A stretch of DNA of 64,000 bases, taken from positions 1-64,000 of the forward strand of contig CAYXZP010000001.1 in assembly GCA_964469485.1 (NCBI GenBank), given 5' to 3'. The DNA is from CAYXZP01 sp964469485 (GTDB taxonomy: Bacteria; Desulfobacterota; Binatia; UBA1149; CAYXZP01). The notes beneath the pieces are model-generated. The model was not told the origin of the DNA and did no database searches. It was given only the letters and a program-made list of their open reading frames with translations. Shown one piece after another: positions 42,999 to 50,877 of the stretch (position 1 is its first letter; each line of letters starts with the position of its first letter). A program made the position numbers and the translations under genes.

Positions 42999-45596
42999 AT
43001 GAGGTCAGCAAAGCATTTGGCACTTATCACCACGGCCGCGCTCCTGGCGCTAGGCCTTACGGCGGGACCGGCCGGGGCCGCTTTCTCCAAGGGGGAGTTG
43101 AAGTGCCGTGGGATGATATCCAAGAACGGCATGAAGCTCGGCATGACGGCGGCCAAGGTTCTCGGGGGCTGCCACAAGTCGCGGGCCAAGGGCAAGGTTC
43201 CCGTTGCCACCGATTGCAACTCCATCGATGCGGCCGACTCCAAGGGCAAGTTCGGCAAGACCAAGACCAAGCTCGAGAGCGCCGTGGGCGGGGCCAAGGA
43301 CAAGTGCGTGGGGCTTTCCCCCGCCAACCTCGGCTATAGCGGGTGCCCGGACCCCTGTAGCGGGATCGCGATAGACGATTTCAGCGACGTAGCGGACTGC
43401 ACGGTGTGCCTGGTCAAATCGCACGCGGAGGCCATGGCGGCCGCCGCGCTCGGGAGCCCCTCGGTTCCCATGGACAAGGGCGATGCCAAGTGCCACGGCG
43501 GCGTAGGCAAGAACCAGGGCAAGCATTTCTCTACCGTTCTCAAGGAACGTGTGAAGTGTCAGAACAGCGCCGAGAAGAAAGAGGGCGAGACCACCACCAC
43601 CTGGTGCGCCGCGGCCAACCCAAAACAAAAGATATCGAGGTCGCGGTCGAAGTCTGAGGCGGGGATAGACAAATCCTGCGGTTCGGCCGACCTGGCCAAC
43701 GTCGACTCCTGCGATGACCTGAGCGTTGCCGGGCTCAAGTCCTGCGCCCTCGACGATGCCGACACCCGGGGCAACACGCTCTTCCTGGCCTTCTATTCGG
43801 CATCGGCACCGGCCACCACGACCACCACGACGACAACCACCACAACGACCATCAGCGTCGGTCCGCAGGACCCGCGCTGTCCGGATCACGGCACCATCAC
43901 GGTCTATGCCGGCTTCGGCGCGGCCTGTAACAACGATTTGGACTGTCCGGTCGGAAACTGCGACGTGGCGCTAGGCCGCTGCGTGACGGTCACCCGGCTC
44001 AACACCGGCGGTAGCGGCATCGCCCACGGCGGTGACGTGAACAACGTCGTGGCCACGGCTGGCCGCATACGATGCGAGGGGCCCTTCGACGAGAACAGCG
44101 CCGAGCCCTGCGGGACCTGCACGGTCCTCGGCCTGGACCCGGCCACCGGCAACTGCCGTTGTGCCGGGGACAACCGGCAGGTCTGCGACCAGCCTTTCCA
44201 ATCCGACGCCGATGACTGCGGCGGGGCGATCTGCAACTGTTACTTCGGACCGCCGCTTCCCTTCTCGGCCGGCAACACGCCGGCCTGCGTGGTCAACCGC
44301 TTCGCGCAGCAGACCGTCGGTTCGGTCAAGCCCGACACCGGCGAGGGCAGCATCGAGGCCCACCTGCGCGCGGTGGCCTATCTTGGTGAGTCGCTTATCG
44401 CCCCCTGCCCCTACTGCGACGGGGACGGGACATTCAATGACGGACTCCGCGAGGGGACCTGTGTTCTTGGCACGAACGACGGCGAGAGCTGCGATGCCAA
44501 CGGCATGAACGAGAGCTTCCCCGGACCCAATGGCGGTGGCCACAGTCTCGATTGTTTCCCGAGTCCCGGTAAGAACGTTTCGGGTGCGGGTCTGCAGATC
44601 GATCTGACCCAATCGACCGGCTCGGTGGAGTTGGCCGCCGGCCTGGCGTGCGGGTTCCCGTTCTTCAACCAGAACTGCCCCTGCCGGCAGTGCACCGGGG
44701 ACACGACCGTGCCCTGCTCCAGCGACGCCGACTGCGACGCGGTGGGCGGCACCTGTTCGTCGCTTGGGGCGGGTACCAATGTCGGCCCGAATGGTTGCGA
44801 CGGTTACCTTTGCGAGGCCCAGACGGATAGTGGCGGCAACCCGACCGTGTTCGGACAGTGCGCCACCGGACCGGACAGCCAGTTCTGTGACGGGGTCCTC
44901 AGGGCCAGCGGCGCGGGCTACATCGCCTGTCAGGGCGATGCCGATTGCACTATGAGCGTGATCGGTATCGACGCCGGCGCCTGTACGCTCACGCAACGGC
45001 GGGGCTGCTTCCTCGATCCCATCCAAGCCAGCGGCCAGGCCCATCCCACCGAACCGGTCGGTGTGGCCCTGTTCTGCATACCGCCCACCGGCAATGCCGG
45101 CATCAACGGTGTGGCCGGGCTGCCCGGAGCCGGCCAGGTCATCAACCAGGCCAAGTCGGAGGCCTACTGTCCCGACGGTTCCGCCTACGTTGCCGGTGCG
45201 GGCTGCGCCTCCGAGCAGGCCACCTGGCCTGTGGTCTGGGATATCCTCAAGACCAACTGTGCCGCCTGCCATGGTGGCGACGCCAACTCTGGCGGTTTTG
45301 CCGGTATCGACTGGACCTCCGCGATGGCCTTCCAGGCCGTCATGGGCGGTAGCTCACAGGTGCCGGGGTATTTCCTGGTCGAGAGCGGTAATTCGGCAAT
45401 GAGCTACCTGATGCACAAGCTCGACGGCACCCAGGCTAACTTTAACTGTGAGGCCTACTCCGACGAGAGCTTCGTGTGTCCCGATGGCTGGCCTGACCAA
45501 GTGGCCGGTGCGCAGATGCCGCTCGGTGGTCAGCTCTCGGATACCGACCGCGAGCTTATCCGTGCCTGGATAAACGCGGGGACACCATACCCGTAG
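42999..45596 (+). CDS. Large secreted Cys-rich protein with Thr linker and C-terminal haem c domain
   Basis: 865 residues. Signal peptide 1-28 (LALITTAALLALGLTAGPAG). Residues 29-270 form a Lys/Cys-rich domain with paired Cys (PDPCSGIAIDD, DCTVCLVK). A run of twelve Thr at 273-284, encoded by mixed ACC/ACG/ACA codons, links to a second Cys-rich region. That region has three short repeats of the form C-x2/3-D-x-D-C (ACNNDLDC, PCSSDADC, ACQGDADC). The C-terminal part has one haem c site, C754-A-A-C-H758, in a planctomycete-type cytochrome-like domain ending DRELIRAWINAGTPYP. About 56 Cys are present by eye. Probably cell-surface or periplasmic; function unknown. Confidence 0.75.
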   Translation: MRSAKHLALITTAALLALGLTAGPAGAAFSKGELKCRGMISKNGMKLGMTAAKVLGGCHKSRAKGKVPVATDCNSIDAADSKGKFGKTKTKLESAVGGAKDKCVGLSPANLGYSGCPDPCSGIAIDDFSDVADCTVCLVKSHAEAMAAAALGSPSVPMDKGDAKCHGGVGKNQGKHFSTVLKERVKCQNSAEKKEGETTTTWCAAANPKQKISRSRSKSEAGIDKSCGSADLANVDSCDDLSVAGLKSCALDDADTRGNTLFLAFYSASAPATTTTTTTTTTTTISVGPQDPRCPDHGTITVYAGFGAACNNDLDCPVGNCDVALGRCVTVTRLNTGGSGIAHGGDVNNVVATAGRIRCEGPFDENSAEPCGTCTVLGLDPATGNCRCAGDNRQVCDQPFQSDADDCGGAICNCYFGPPLPFSAGNTPACVVNRFAQQTVGSVKPDTGEGSIEAHLRAVAYLGESLIAPCPYCDGDGTFNDGLREGTCVLGTNDGESCDANGMNESFPGPNGGGHSLDCFPSPGKNVSGAGLQIDLTQSTGSVELAAGLACGFPFFNQNCPCRQCTGDTTVPCSSDADCDAVGGTCSSLGAGTNVGPNGCDGYLCEAQTDSGGNPTVFGQCATGPDSQFCDGVLRASGAGYIACQGDADCTMSVIGIDAGACTLTQRRGCFLDPIQASGQAHPTEPVGVALFCIPPTGNAGINGVAGLPGAGQVINQAKSEAYCPDGSAYVAGAGCASEQATWPVVWDILKTNCAACHGGDANSGGFAGIDWTSAMAFQAVMGGSSQVPGYFLVESGNSAMSYLMHKLDGTQANFNCEAYSDESFVCPDGWPDQVAGAQMPLGGQLSDTDRELIRAWINAGTPYP

Positions 45597-45622
45597 GCCG
45601 AACGGTTCAGGTATCTTCGATG

Positions 45623-45651
45623 AAGGGGGCGGAAATTTCCGCTCCCTTTTT
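45623..45651 (+). terminator. Rho-independent terminator of the Cys-rich protein gene
   Basis: An inverted repeat of about 11-12 bases (45623-45634 with 45637-45648, one G-U pair) closes on a short AATT loop and runs into five T at 45647-45651. It starts 27 bases after the stop codon, so the Cys-rich protein gene is probably monocistronic. Confidence 0.85.
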
Positions 45652-45712
45652 CGTGGGAAAACGCCGGGCGGCAAAATAGTCCGCTGGTGAATATGGACCG
45701 GCCAAATCCAAA

Positions 45713-45732
45713 GCGTCCTTTTGTGCGTCCTT
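45713..45732. repeat. Two direct copies of GCGTCCTT before the HTH gene
   Basis: GCGTCCTT occurs at 45713-45720 and again at 45725-45732, a 12-base period close to one helical turn. It lies about 70 bases upstream of the HTH regulator start in a 205-base intergenic region, so it is a candidate operator for autoregulation. Confidence 0.3.
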
Positions 45733-45801
45733 ATCCCTATCCGTCATTGTCCGGCCCTGGGTCCACGGTTTAGCTGTCGGCAGAACTATGGGGGTAAGCC
45801 G

Positions 45802-46065
45802 ATGAGAACCAGGCTATCGAAGATACTCTACGACAAGGGCTGGACCGAGATGGAGCTTTCGCGCCGTACCGGGCTGGCCCAGAGCTACATCAACCGGGTC
45901 AAGAACTCGCGCGTGGTACCGACCGTGCGTACGGCCATGAAGATCTGCACCGCTCTCGGGGTGGCCGTCGAGGATGCCTTCATCTATGAGGAGAAGCCCT
46001 TCGGCATAGAGCGCGGGCAGTATTTCCCGACGCTACGCTCGCGCAGCCCCGAACGCCGTCTCTGA
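45802..46065 (+). CDS. Small XRE-family helix-turn-helix regulator
   Basis: 87 residues from ATG 45802, preceded by GGGGGTAAG. The DNA-binding domain is RLSKILYDKGWTEMELSRRT followed by GLAQSYINRVKNSRVVPTVRT and AMKICTALGVAVEDAFIYEE, a complete five-helix Cro/CI-type fold. There is only a short tail, so no obvious ligand domain. It is downstream of the Cys-rich haem protein's terminator and upstream of dus. It could control itself or the neighbouring exported-protein genes. No phage genes are nearby. Confidence 0.88.
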   Translation: MRTRLSKILYDKGWTEMELSRRTGLAQSYINRVKNSRVVPTVRTAMKICTALGVAVEDAFIYEEKPFGIERGQYFPTLRSRSPERRL

Positions 46066-46118
46066 GCCCCCGGGTTTGCAGGCCCGGCCGCGTTGCCGCT
46101 AACCTCGGGCGGTCTGCC

Positions 46119-47138
46119 ATGAACACGGAAGCCACGGCCATGGGGTCTCTCAAGATCGGGGAGGTCCGTAGCAGGACCAACCTGGTGCTCTCGCCCATGT
46201 CGGGCATAACAGACTGCGCCTTTCGCCGTCTGGTACGCGAAATGAGCGGGCCCGCGCTCGGCCTGGTCGTGAGCGAGTTCGTCTCTGCCGAGGGCCTTAC
46301 CCGCGGCAACGCCAAGACCCGGGCCATGCTGCGGCTCGAGGAATGCGAACGGCCGATATCCATACAGATATTCGGGGCTGACGTGGACCGCATGGCGCGC
46401 GCGGCAGAGATGGCCGAGGAGGCCGGTGCCGACATCATCGACGTCAACTGCGGATGTCCGGCGCCCAAGGTCGTGCGCCGCGGCGGCGGGGCTGAGCTGA
46501 TGCGCCAGCCCGACCGGCTGCGCTCGATACTGAGGGCCATCAGGAGGCGGGTCTCGATCCCGATGACGGTCAAGATCCGCTCGGGCTGGGACGACGCTTC
46601 GCTCAACGCCATGGAGATCGCCCGCCTGGCGGCCGGCGAGGGTGCGGCCATGCTCGCCGTCCACGGACGCACACGGCGCGCCCTTTACACGGGCGCGGCC
46701 GATTGGGACCTGGTCGCCCGTATAAAGCGCGAGATTGAAATTCCGATCGTCGGCAGCGGCGACCTGGCAGACCCCGATACCGTGCTCTCGCGCATGGACG
46801 AGACCGGCGTGGACGGCGTCATGATAGGGCGGACCGCCATATACAACCCGTGGATATTCTCCCAGGTGCTCGCCCGTGCCCGTGGCCTTGCGGTCGAGCA
46901 ACCGGCGGCGGCCGAGCGCATGCGGGCCGTGCTGCGCTTCCGCCAGCTGTTGGCCGAAACCTCTGAAGAGCGTGCATACCTGGGCCGTCTTCGCGGTATC
47001 GCCTGCCGCTTGGTAAAGGGCATACCGGGGAGCGCCGCCACCCGCCAGGCCCTGGGTCGGGCGCGAAGCGCCGACGAGGTCGAGGACGTCCTCGGGGTTG
47101 CGCTCGGGTCCGGGCGCCGGCTGGCCGAGGTCGCCTGA
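46119..47138 (+). CDS. tRNA-dihydrouridine synthase (DusB-like)
   Basis: 339 residues. Dus enzymes reduce uridine to dihydrouridine in tRNA D-loops using FMN and NADPH. FMN-binding LVLSPMSGITDCAFRRLVRE, the catalytic Cys in VNCGCPAPKVVRRGGG, LAVHGRTRRALYTGAADW, and GSGDLADPDT followed by MIGRTAIYNPWIF are all present. A C-terminal helical tRNA-binding domain completes the usual length. It is 14 bases upstream of the PTPS gene. Confidence 0.93.
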   Translation: MNTEATAMGSLKIGEVRSRTNLVLSPMSGITDCAFRRLVREMSGPALGLVVSEFVSAEGLTRGNAKTRAMLRLEECERPISIQIFGADVDRMARAAEMAEEAGADIIDVNCGCPAPKVVRRGGGAELMRQPDRLRSILRAIRRRVSIPMTVKIRSGWDDASLNAMEIARLAAGEGAAMLAVHGRTRRALYTGAADWDLVARIKREIEIPIVGSGDLADPDTVLSRMDETGVDGVMIGRTAIYNPWIFSQVLARARGLAVEQPAAAERMRAVLRFRQLLAETSEERAYLGRLRGIACRLVKGIPGSAATRQALGRARSADEVEDVLGVALGSGRRLAEVA

Positions 47139-47152
47139 AGGGGTCTGAGACG

Positions 47153-47641
47153 ATGGCTGAGAGCTACGAGGTCTTCGTGGCCAAGGACTCTTTCAAGTTC
47201 AACGCGGCCCATTTCCAGGTCTATGATGGTTTTCGCGAGCGGCTGCACGGCCACAACTACCGTGTCTCGGTCCGGGTGGAGGGCCGTCTGGGGACGGATG
47301 GCTACGTTGTCGATTTCGGCGACATCAAGCAGGTCGCACGCGAGATCTGCGACGAACTGAACGAGCGCGTCATCGTCCCGGCCGCCAATGAGACGCTCGT
47401 GATAGAAAAAAGCGGTGGCCAGATCGAGATAAGTTGCCAGGACGGTTCGCGTTTCAGTCTGCCGGCTGACGACTGCGTGCTGCTGCCTATCGCCCACTCA
47501 TCGGCCGAGGAACTGGCATCCTATCTGGCCGCCCGTTTCGTCGAACGCCTGGCCATCCTTCCCGAGCGCGGTGCCGAGGCGATAGAGCTTGTCGTCGAAG
47601 AGGCTCCGGGGCAGGAAGCCAGGTGCCGGCTCGAGCTCTGA
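47153..47641 (+). CDS. 6-pyruvoyl-tetrahydropterin synthase family protein, ExxHGH type
   Basis: 162 residues of the PTPS/QueD fold. The zinc His are H20 (KFNAAHFQV), H32 and H34 (RLHGHNYRVSV). The Cys of the QueD motif CxxxHGH is replaced: position 28 is Arg, and Glu 29 gives the arrangement E-x-x-H-G-H. That arrangement is associated with the PTPS-III group, which can form 6-hydroxymethyl-dihydropterin and bypass FolB in folate synthesis. The alternative is a QueD role, given queE in the window. No other Cys is close to the motif. FolE at 31.6 kb would provide the substrate. Confidence 0.85.
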   Translation: MAESYEVFVAKDSFKFNAAHFQVYDGFRERLHGHNYRVSVRVEGRLGTDGYVVDFGDIKQVAREICDELNERVIVPAANETLVIEKSGGQIEISCQDGSRFSLPADDCVLLPIAHSSAEELASYLAARFVERLAILPERGAEAIELVVEEAPGQEARCRLEL

Positions 47642-47907
47642 GCGGCATTATTACGGTCTGCCTCGTGGCAACCGTAGGCTGCTCACGGCCCCTGCCCGAG
47701 GAGCCGGGACCGGATGCGGCTCTTTACCGCGAAAAGTGCGGCATCTGCCACCAGGCCTTCCAGCCTGCCCTGTTGACGGCCGCCATGTGGCGCACTCAGG
47801 TCGAGCGTATGGCCGCCGCGGAGATGAAGAGGGCCGCGGTGACGCTATCGGAGGGGGACAAGCAACGGCTGCTGGCCTATCTGACCCGTAACGCCGCCGG
47901 CCGCTGA
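47623..47907 (+). CDS. Small monohaem cytochrome c lipoprotein-like protein
   Basis: 94 residues from GTG 47623, overlapping the PTPS gene by 19 bases. A hydrophobic start (LSGIITVCLVATVGCSRP) looks like a lipoprotein or Sec signal with Cys 20 as possible lipidation site, although the lipobox TVGC is imperfect. One haem motif, CGICH, follows at about residues 39-43. The rest is a helical tail with Met residues that could ligate haem. Likely periplasmic; partner unknown. Confidence 0.75.
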   Translation: MPARALSGIITVCLVATVGCSRPLPEEPGPDAALYREKCGICHQAFQPALLTAAMWRTQVERMAAAEMKRAAVTLSEGDKQRLLAYLTRNAAGR

Positions 47908-47915
47908 GCGCCGGC

Positions 47916-49205
47916 TCAGGCCAGCGCCCGCGCCCGAAGCTCTTCCAGTTCGGTCGTTTCTTTGGGGGCCGCTGTGGTCAGAACCTCGTGGCCGCCGGCA
48001 GTCACCAGGACATCGTCTTCGATACGAACGCCTATGCCCCGGAACTGTCGTGGGCAGGCGGCGTCCTCGGGGACGTATATGCCGGGCTCGACGGTGAGCA
48101 CCATGCCGGGCTCGAGCAGGCGTGCGCCGTTGTCGCCGTAACTACCCGGATCGTGGACGTCCATACCCAACCAATGTCCGGTCCTGTGCATGTAGTAGCT
48201 GGTGTAGGCGCCCGACTCGATGCACTCCTCCGTGCTGCCCTCTAAAAGTCCGAGCTCTATCATGGCCGGGACCATCGAGGTGACGGCTCTCATGTTGACC
48301 TCCTGGTAACTGGTTCCCGGAGCCACGGCCTCGATCGCGACCTTCTGGGCCTCCAGGACCACCTCGTAGATCTCCCGCTGCCCGGCCGAGTAGGAAGCGC
48401 CCACCGGTATGGTGCGGGTTATGTCGGCGCAGTAGCCGCCCCACTCGCCGCCGGCATCGAGCAGCAGGAGGTCGCCGTCACACGTGGTGCGGTCGTTGCG
48501 GGTGTAGTGCAGTATGGTGGCGTTCGACCCCGAGGCGGCGATCGTGGGGTAGGCCGGTCCCGCGCAACCGGCACGCCGGAACTCGTGTTCGATGGCCGCT
48601 TCTATCTCATACTCGGCCATGCCGGGCCGCAACCGTTCGGCAAGATCGCGGTGGGCGCGCGCACTAATCGCGGTGGCCTGGCGCATCACCTCTATCTCTT
48701 CGGCTTCCTTGACCACCCGAAACTCACCAAAAAGCTCTGCGGCCGAACGCAGCTCGAGGCCGCCGTTGGCCTTGATCAACTCGCGGAGCTTGGCCGCGGC
48801 GCGCGCCTCCAGCGGAGGGTCGTAGTAAAGAACGGCGGTTCGCCCGAGTGCTTCGGCAAGGACCCCGGGCCAGTCCTCGAGCGCGTGGGCATGGCAGGCC
48901 CCGTAACGCTCGGCCGCTCCTTCAGGGCCGAGGCGTGGGCCGGTCCAGCGTTCCCTTTCCGGATCGCGCCCTTCGACGAAGAGCGTGAACTCTCCGTCCG
49001 GGCCCCCGAACATGAGACAGGCCGGGTCCTCGTAGCCCGCCAGATAACGGATGTTGGTATCGGGGCGGTAGCGGTAGCAGACATCATTGGAGTAGACGGC
49101 TTCGGGCGGACCGGCGATGAAGACGAGAGCGTCGGCTCCGACGGCCTCGAGCATCCGGCGGCGGCGCTGAGCGTGGATCTCGGCCTTGGGTCCGTTGGGC
49201 GTCAC
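47916..49205 (-). CDS. pepP: Xaa-Pro aminopeptidase (PepP family)
   Basis: 429 residues. M24B metallopeptidase that removes N-terminal residues before proline. The N-terminal creatinase-like domain has SNDVCYRYRPDTNIRYLAGY. In the pita-bread domain the metal ligands are in LLLLDAGGEWGGYCADITRT (two Asp), RTGHWLGMDVHDPG (His), LEPGMVLTVEPGIYVPE (Glu) and GIGVRIEDDVLVT (Glu). No signal peptide, so cytoplasmic. The upstream YciI gene overlaps its GTG start by four bases. Confidence 0.94.
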   Translation of the reverse strand: MTPNGPKAEIHAQRRRRMLEAVGADALVFIAGPPEAVYSNDVCYRYRPDTNIRYLAGYEDPACLMFGGPDGEFTLFVEGRDPERERWTGPRLGPEGAAERYGACHAHALEDWPGVLAEALGRTAVLYYDPPLEARAAAKLRELIKANGGLELRSAAELFGEFRVVKEAEEIEVMRQATAISARAHRDLAERLRPGMAEYEIEAAIEHEFRRAGCAGPAYPTIAASGSNATILHYTRNDRTTCDGDLLLLDAGGEWGGYCADITRTIPVGASYSAGQREIYEVVLEAQKVAIEAVAPGTSYQEVNMRAVTSMVPAMIELGLLEGSTEECIESGAYTSYYMHRTGHWLGMDVHDPGSYGDNGARLLEPGMVLTVEPGIYVPEDAACPRQFRGIGVRIEDDVLVTAGGHEVLTTAAPKETTELEELRARALA

Positions 49206-49489
49206 GGCGAGCCTTCGGGCGCGGGGAAGACCTGTTTGAAGGGATGTATCTCCACCTCGGCGAAGACGCCGCCCTCATTGTACGGGTCCCTGTCCGCGAA
49301 ACGACGCGCGGCCTTCTCGTCGGTGAGGTCGATCACGATGAGACTGCCCGCGGCGTCGGTAAGCGGACCTGCCAGCGCAAGTTTGCCGCGCTGGTCGAAG
49401 GTCTCGAGGTATTCGAGGTGCGCCGAGCGAAGCCGGGGCCTTAGCTCCTTTGCATCGGGTCCGTCGTGACAGATAATAACGAACAGCAT
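49202..49489 (-). CDS. YciI-like protein
   Basis: 95 residues. YciI fold with the conserved His-Asp pair: IICHDGPDAKELRPRLRSAH near the start and LAGPLTDAAGSLIVIDL in the middle, ending DPYNEGGVFAEVEIHPF. The function of most YciI-like proteins is unknown; a small-molecule or hydrolase-like site at His-Asp has been suggested. It is coupled to pepP by a four-base overlap. Confidence 0.88.
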   Translation of the reverse strand: MLFVIICHDGPDAKELRPRLRSAHLEYLETFDQRGKLALAGPLTDAAGSLIVIDLTDEKAARRFADRDPYNEGGVFAEVEIHPFKQVFPAPEGSP

Positions 49490-49510
49490 TGACCGAATAT
49501 CTAGCCGACC

Positions 49511-50101
49511 ATGTCAGAGAACGAAAGGCAGCGGGTCATCGAGGGCTCCGCCAGGGTTCCGCCCGGGCAGCGTGTGACTACGGGCTTCCCGGTACTTAGC
49601 TACGGCGCCACGCCGAGGCTGGGCAGCGAAGACTGGAAGTTCCGTGTGTTCGGTCTTGTCGAACATGAGCGTCAATGGGACTGGGAGGGCTTTCTCGCGC
49701 TCGGACGGGTCATCATCAGGGCCGACTTCCACTGCGTGACCTCATGGAGCCGGCTCGACAATAGTTGGACGGGGGTGCCGACGGCGCGTCTCATTGAGGA
49801 GGCCGGTGTGAAGGCCGGGGCCCGTTACGTCATGGTCCACTGTCATGGCGGTTACACGACCAACATGCCGCTCGAGGCTTTTGCCGCCGGGGACTCGCTG
49901 TTCGCCCACATGCACGACGGTCGTCCCTTGGAACCCGACCACGGCGGCCCCATGCGCCTGGTGGTCCCGCAGCTCTACGCCTGGAAGTCCGCCAAATGGG
50001 TATCGGCCATCGAGTTCATGGCGCGGGACCGTCGTGGTTTTTGGGAGAGCAACGGCTACTCCAACAGCGCCGACCCCTGGACCGAGGACCGCTACTCTTG
50101 A
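49511..50101 (+). CDS. Cytoplasmic sulfite-oxidase-fold molybdopterin oxidoreductase
   Basis: 196 residues, only the Moco-binding domain of the sulfite oxidase family. The Mo-ligating Cys is in RADFHCVTSWSRLDNSW, followed by VMVHCHGGYTTNMPLEA and HGGPMRLVVPQLYAWKSAKWV, which bind the pterin. There is no Tat or Sec signal and no dimerisation domain, so unlike MsrP (YedY) it should be cytoplasmic. Substrate unknown. moaC at 20 kb shows that cPMP is made. It overlaps the next gene by TTGA. Confidence 0.87.
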   Translation: MSENERQRVIEGSARVPPGQRVTTGFPVLSYGATPRLGSEDWKFRVFGLVEHERQWDWEGFLALGRVIIRADFHCVTSWSRLDNSWTGVPTARLIEEAGVKAGARYVMVHCHGGYTTNMPLEAFAAGDSLFAHMHDGRPLEPDHGGPMRLVVPQLYAWKSAKWVSAIEFMARDRRGFWESNGYSNSADPWTEDRYS

Positions 50102-50877
50102 GCGCGCCCGTCATTACCTTGCTGACCGACTTCGGTACGGCCGACGGTTATGTGGCAGCCATGAAGGGAGTTGTGCTGTCCCTGGCACCCGCGGCCCGGC
50201 TCTTCGACATCGGCCACGAGATAGACGGGTGTGACGTTGTTGCGGGCGCCCTGGCTCTCGAGAGTTCGGCGCCGCTTTTCCCGGCCGGCAGCATACACCT
50301 CGCCGTTGTGGACCCCGGCGTGGGCGGGGCGCGGGCCCCATTGCTGGTGGAGTCCGGAGGTCGGTTCTACGTCGGCCCCGACAACGGCCTGCTATCCTTG
50401 GCCGCCTCGCCGCCGAGAACCGTTCGTCGCCTGGCAAACGACCGCTTCTTTCGGTTGCCACTGTCCGACACCTTTCACGGACGCGATCTGTTCGCGCCCG
50501 TGGCCGGGCATCTGGCCGCCGGCCGCGCCCCTGCTGAGTTCGGGCCGGCAGCAGACGGTATGCAGCAGCTCGCGCTGCCCGAGCCTACACTGGACGGCGG
50601 CTCGGTACGGGGGGAGGTCCTCGTGGTCGACCGGTTCGGCAACCTCATTACCAACATCTCCGACAAGGACCTGCCCGCCGCACGCGACCGCTGTAGGGTA
50701 AGGCTCGGTGAGGCCATGATAACCGGGATATCGGCCGGCTATTTCCAGGCGGACAGCGGCTCTCTGGTGGCCGTGATCTCGAGTCGCGGCACGCTCGAGA
50801 TAGCCGTCAAGGAGGGTTCTGCGGCCGGCCAGACCCGAAGCGGGCGCGGCACGGGCGTCGTGGTCGAGTCCGGCTAG
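50098..50877 (+). CDS. SAM hydroxide adenosyltransferase-type protein (DUF62)
   Basis: 259 residues from TTG 50098, overlapping the upstream stop; a longer frame to 49996 exists. The family (S-adenosyl-L-methionine hydrolase, related to fluorinase) is shown by VITLLTDFGTADGYVAAMKG, IHLAVVDPGVGG and GRFYVGPDNGLLSL, with DTFHGRDLFAPVAGHLAAG in the middle. C-terminal beta domain LVVDRFGNLITNI follows. It likely hydrolyses SAM to adenosine and methionine. Its stop shares a CTAG with sppA. Confidence 0.9.
   Translation: MSAPVITLLTDFGTADGYVAAMKGVVLSLAPAARLFDIGHEIDGCDVVAGALALESSAPLFPAGSIHLAVVDPGVGGARAPLLVESGGRFYVGPDNGLLSLAASPPRTVRRLANDRFFRLPLSDTFHGRDLFAPVAGHLAAGRAPAEFGPAADGMQQLALPEPTLDGGSVRGEVLVVDRFGNLITNISDKDLPAARDRCRVRLGEAMITGISAGYFQADSGSLVAVISSRGTLEIAVKEGSAAGQTRSGRGTGVVVESG

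Noticed and set aside
43815..43850. The poly-Thr run as a microsatellite or assembly artefact
   Set aside because: The twelve codons are a mixture of ACC, ACG and ACA, so the run is held at protein level rather than being a DNA repeat.
50098..50877. Fluorinase or chlorinase activity for the DUF62 protein
   Set aside because: Only general SAM hydroxide adenosyltransferase motifs are seen; no halide-site insertion can be recognised.
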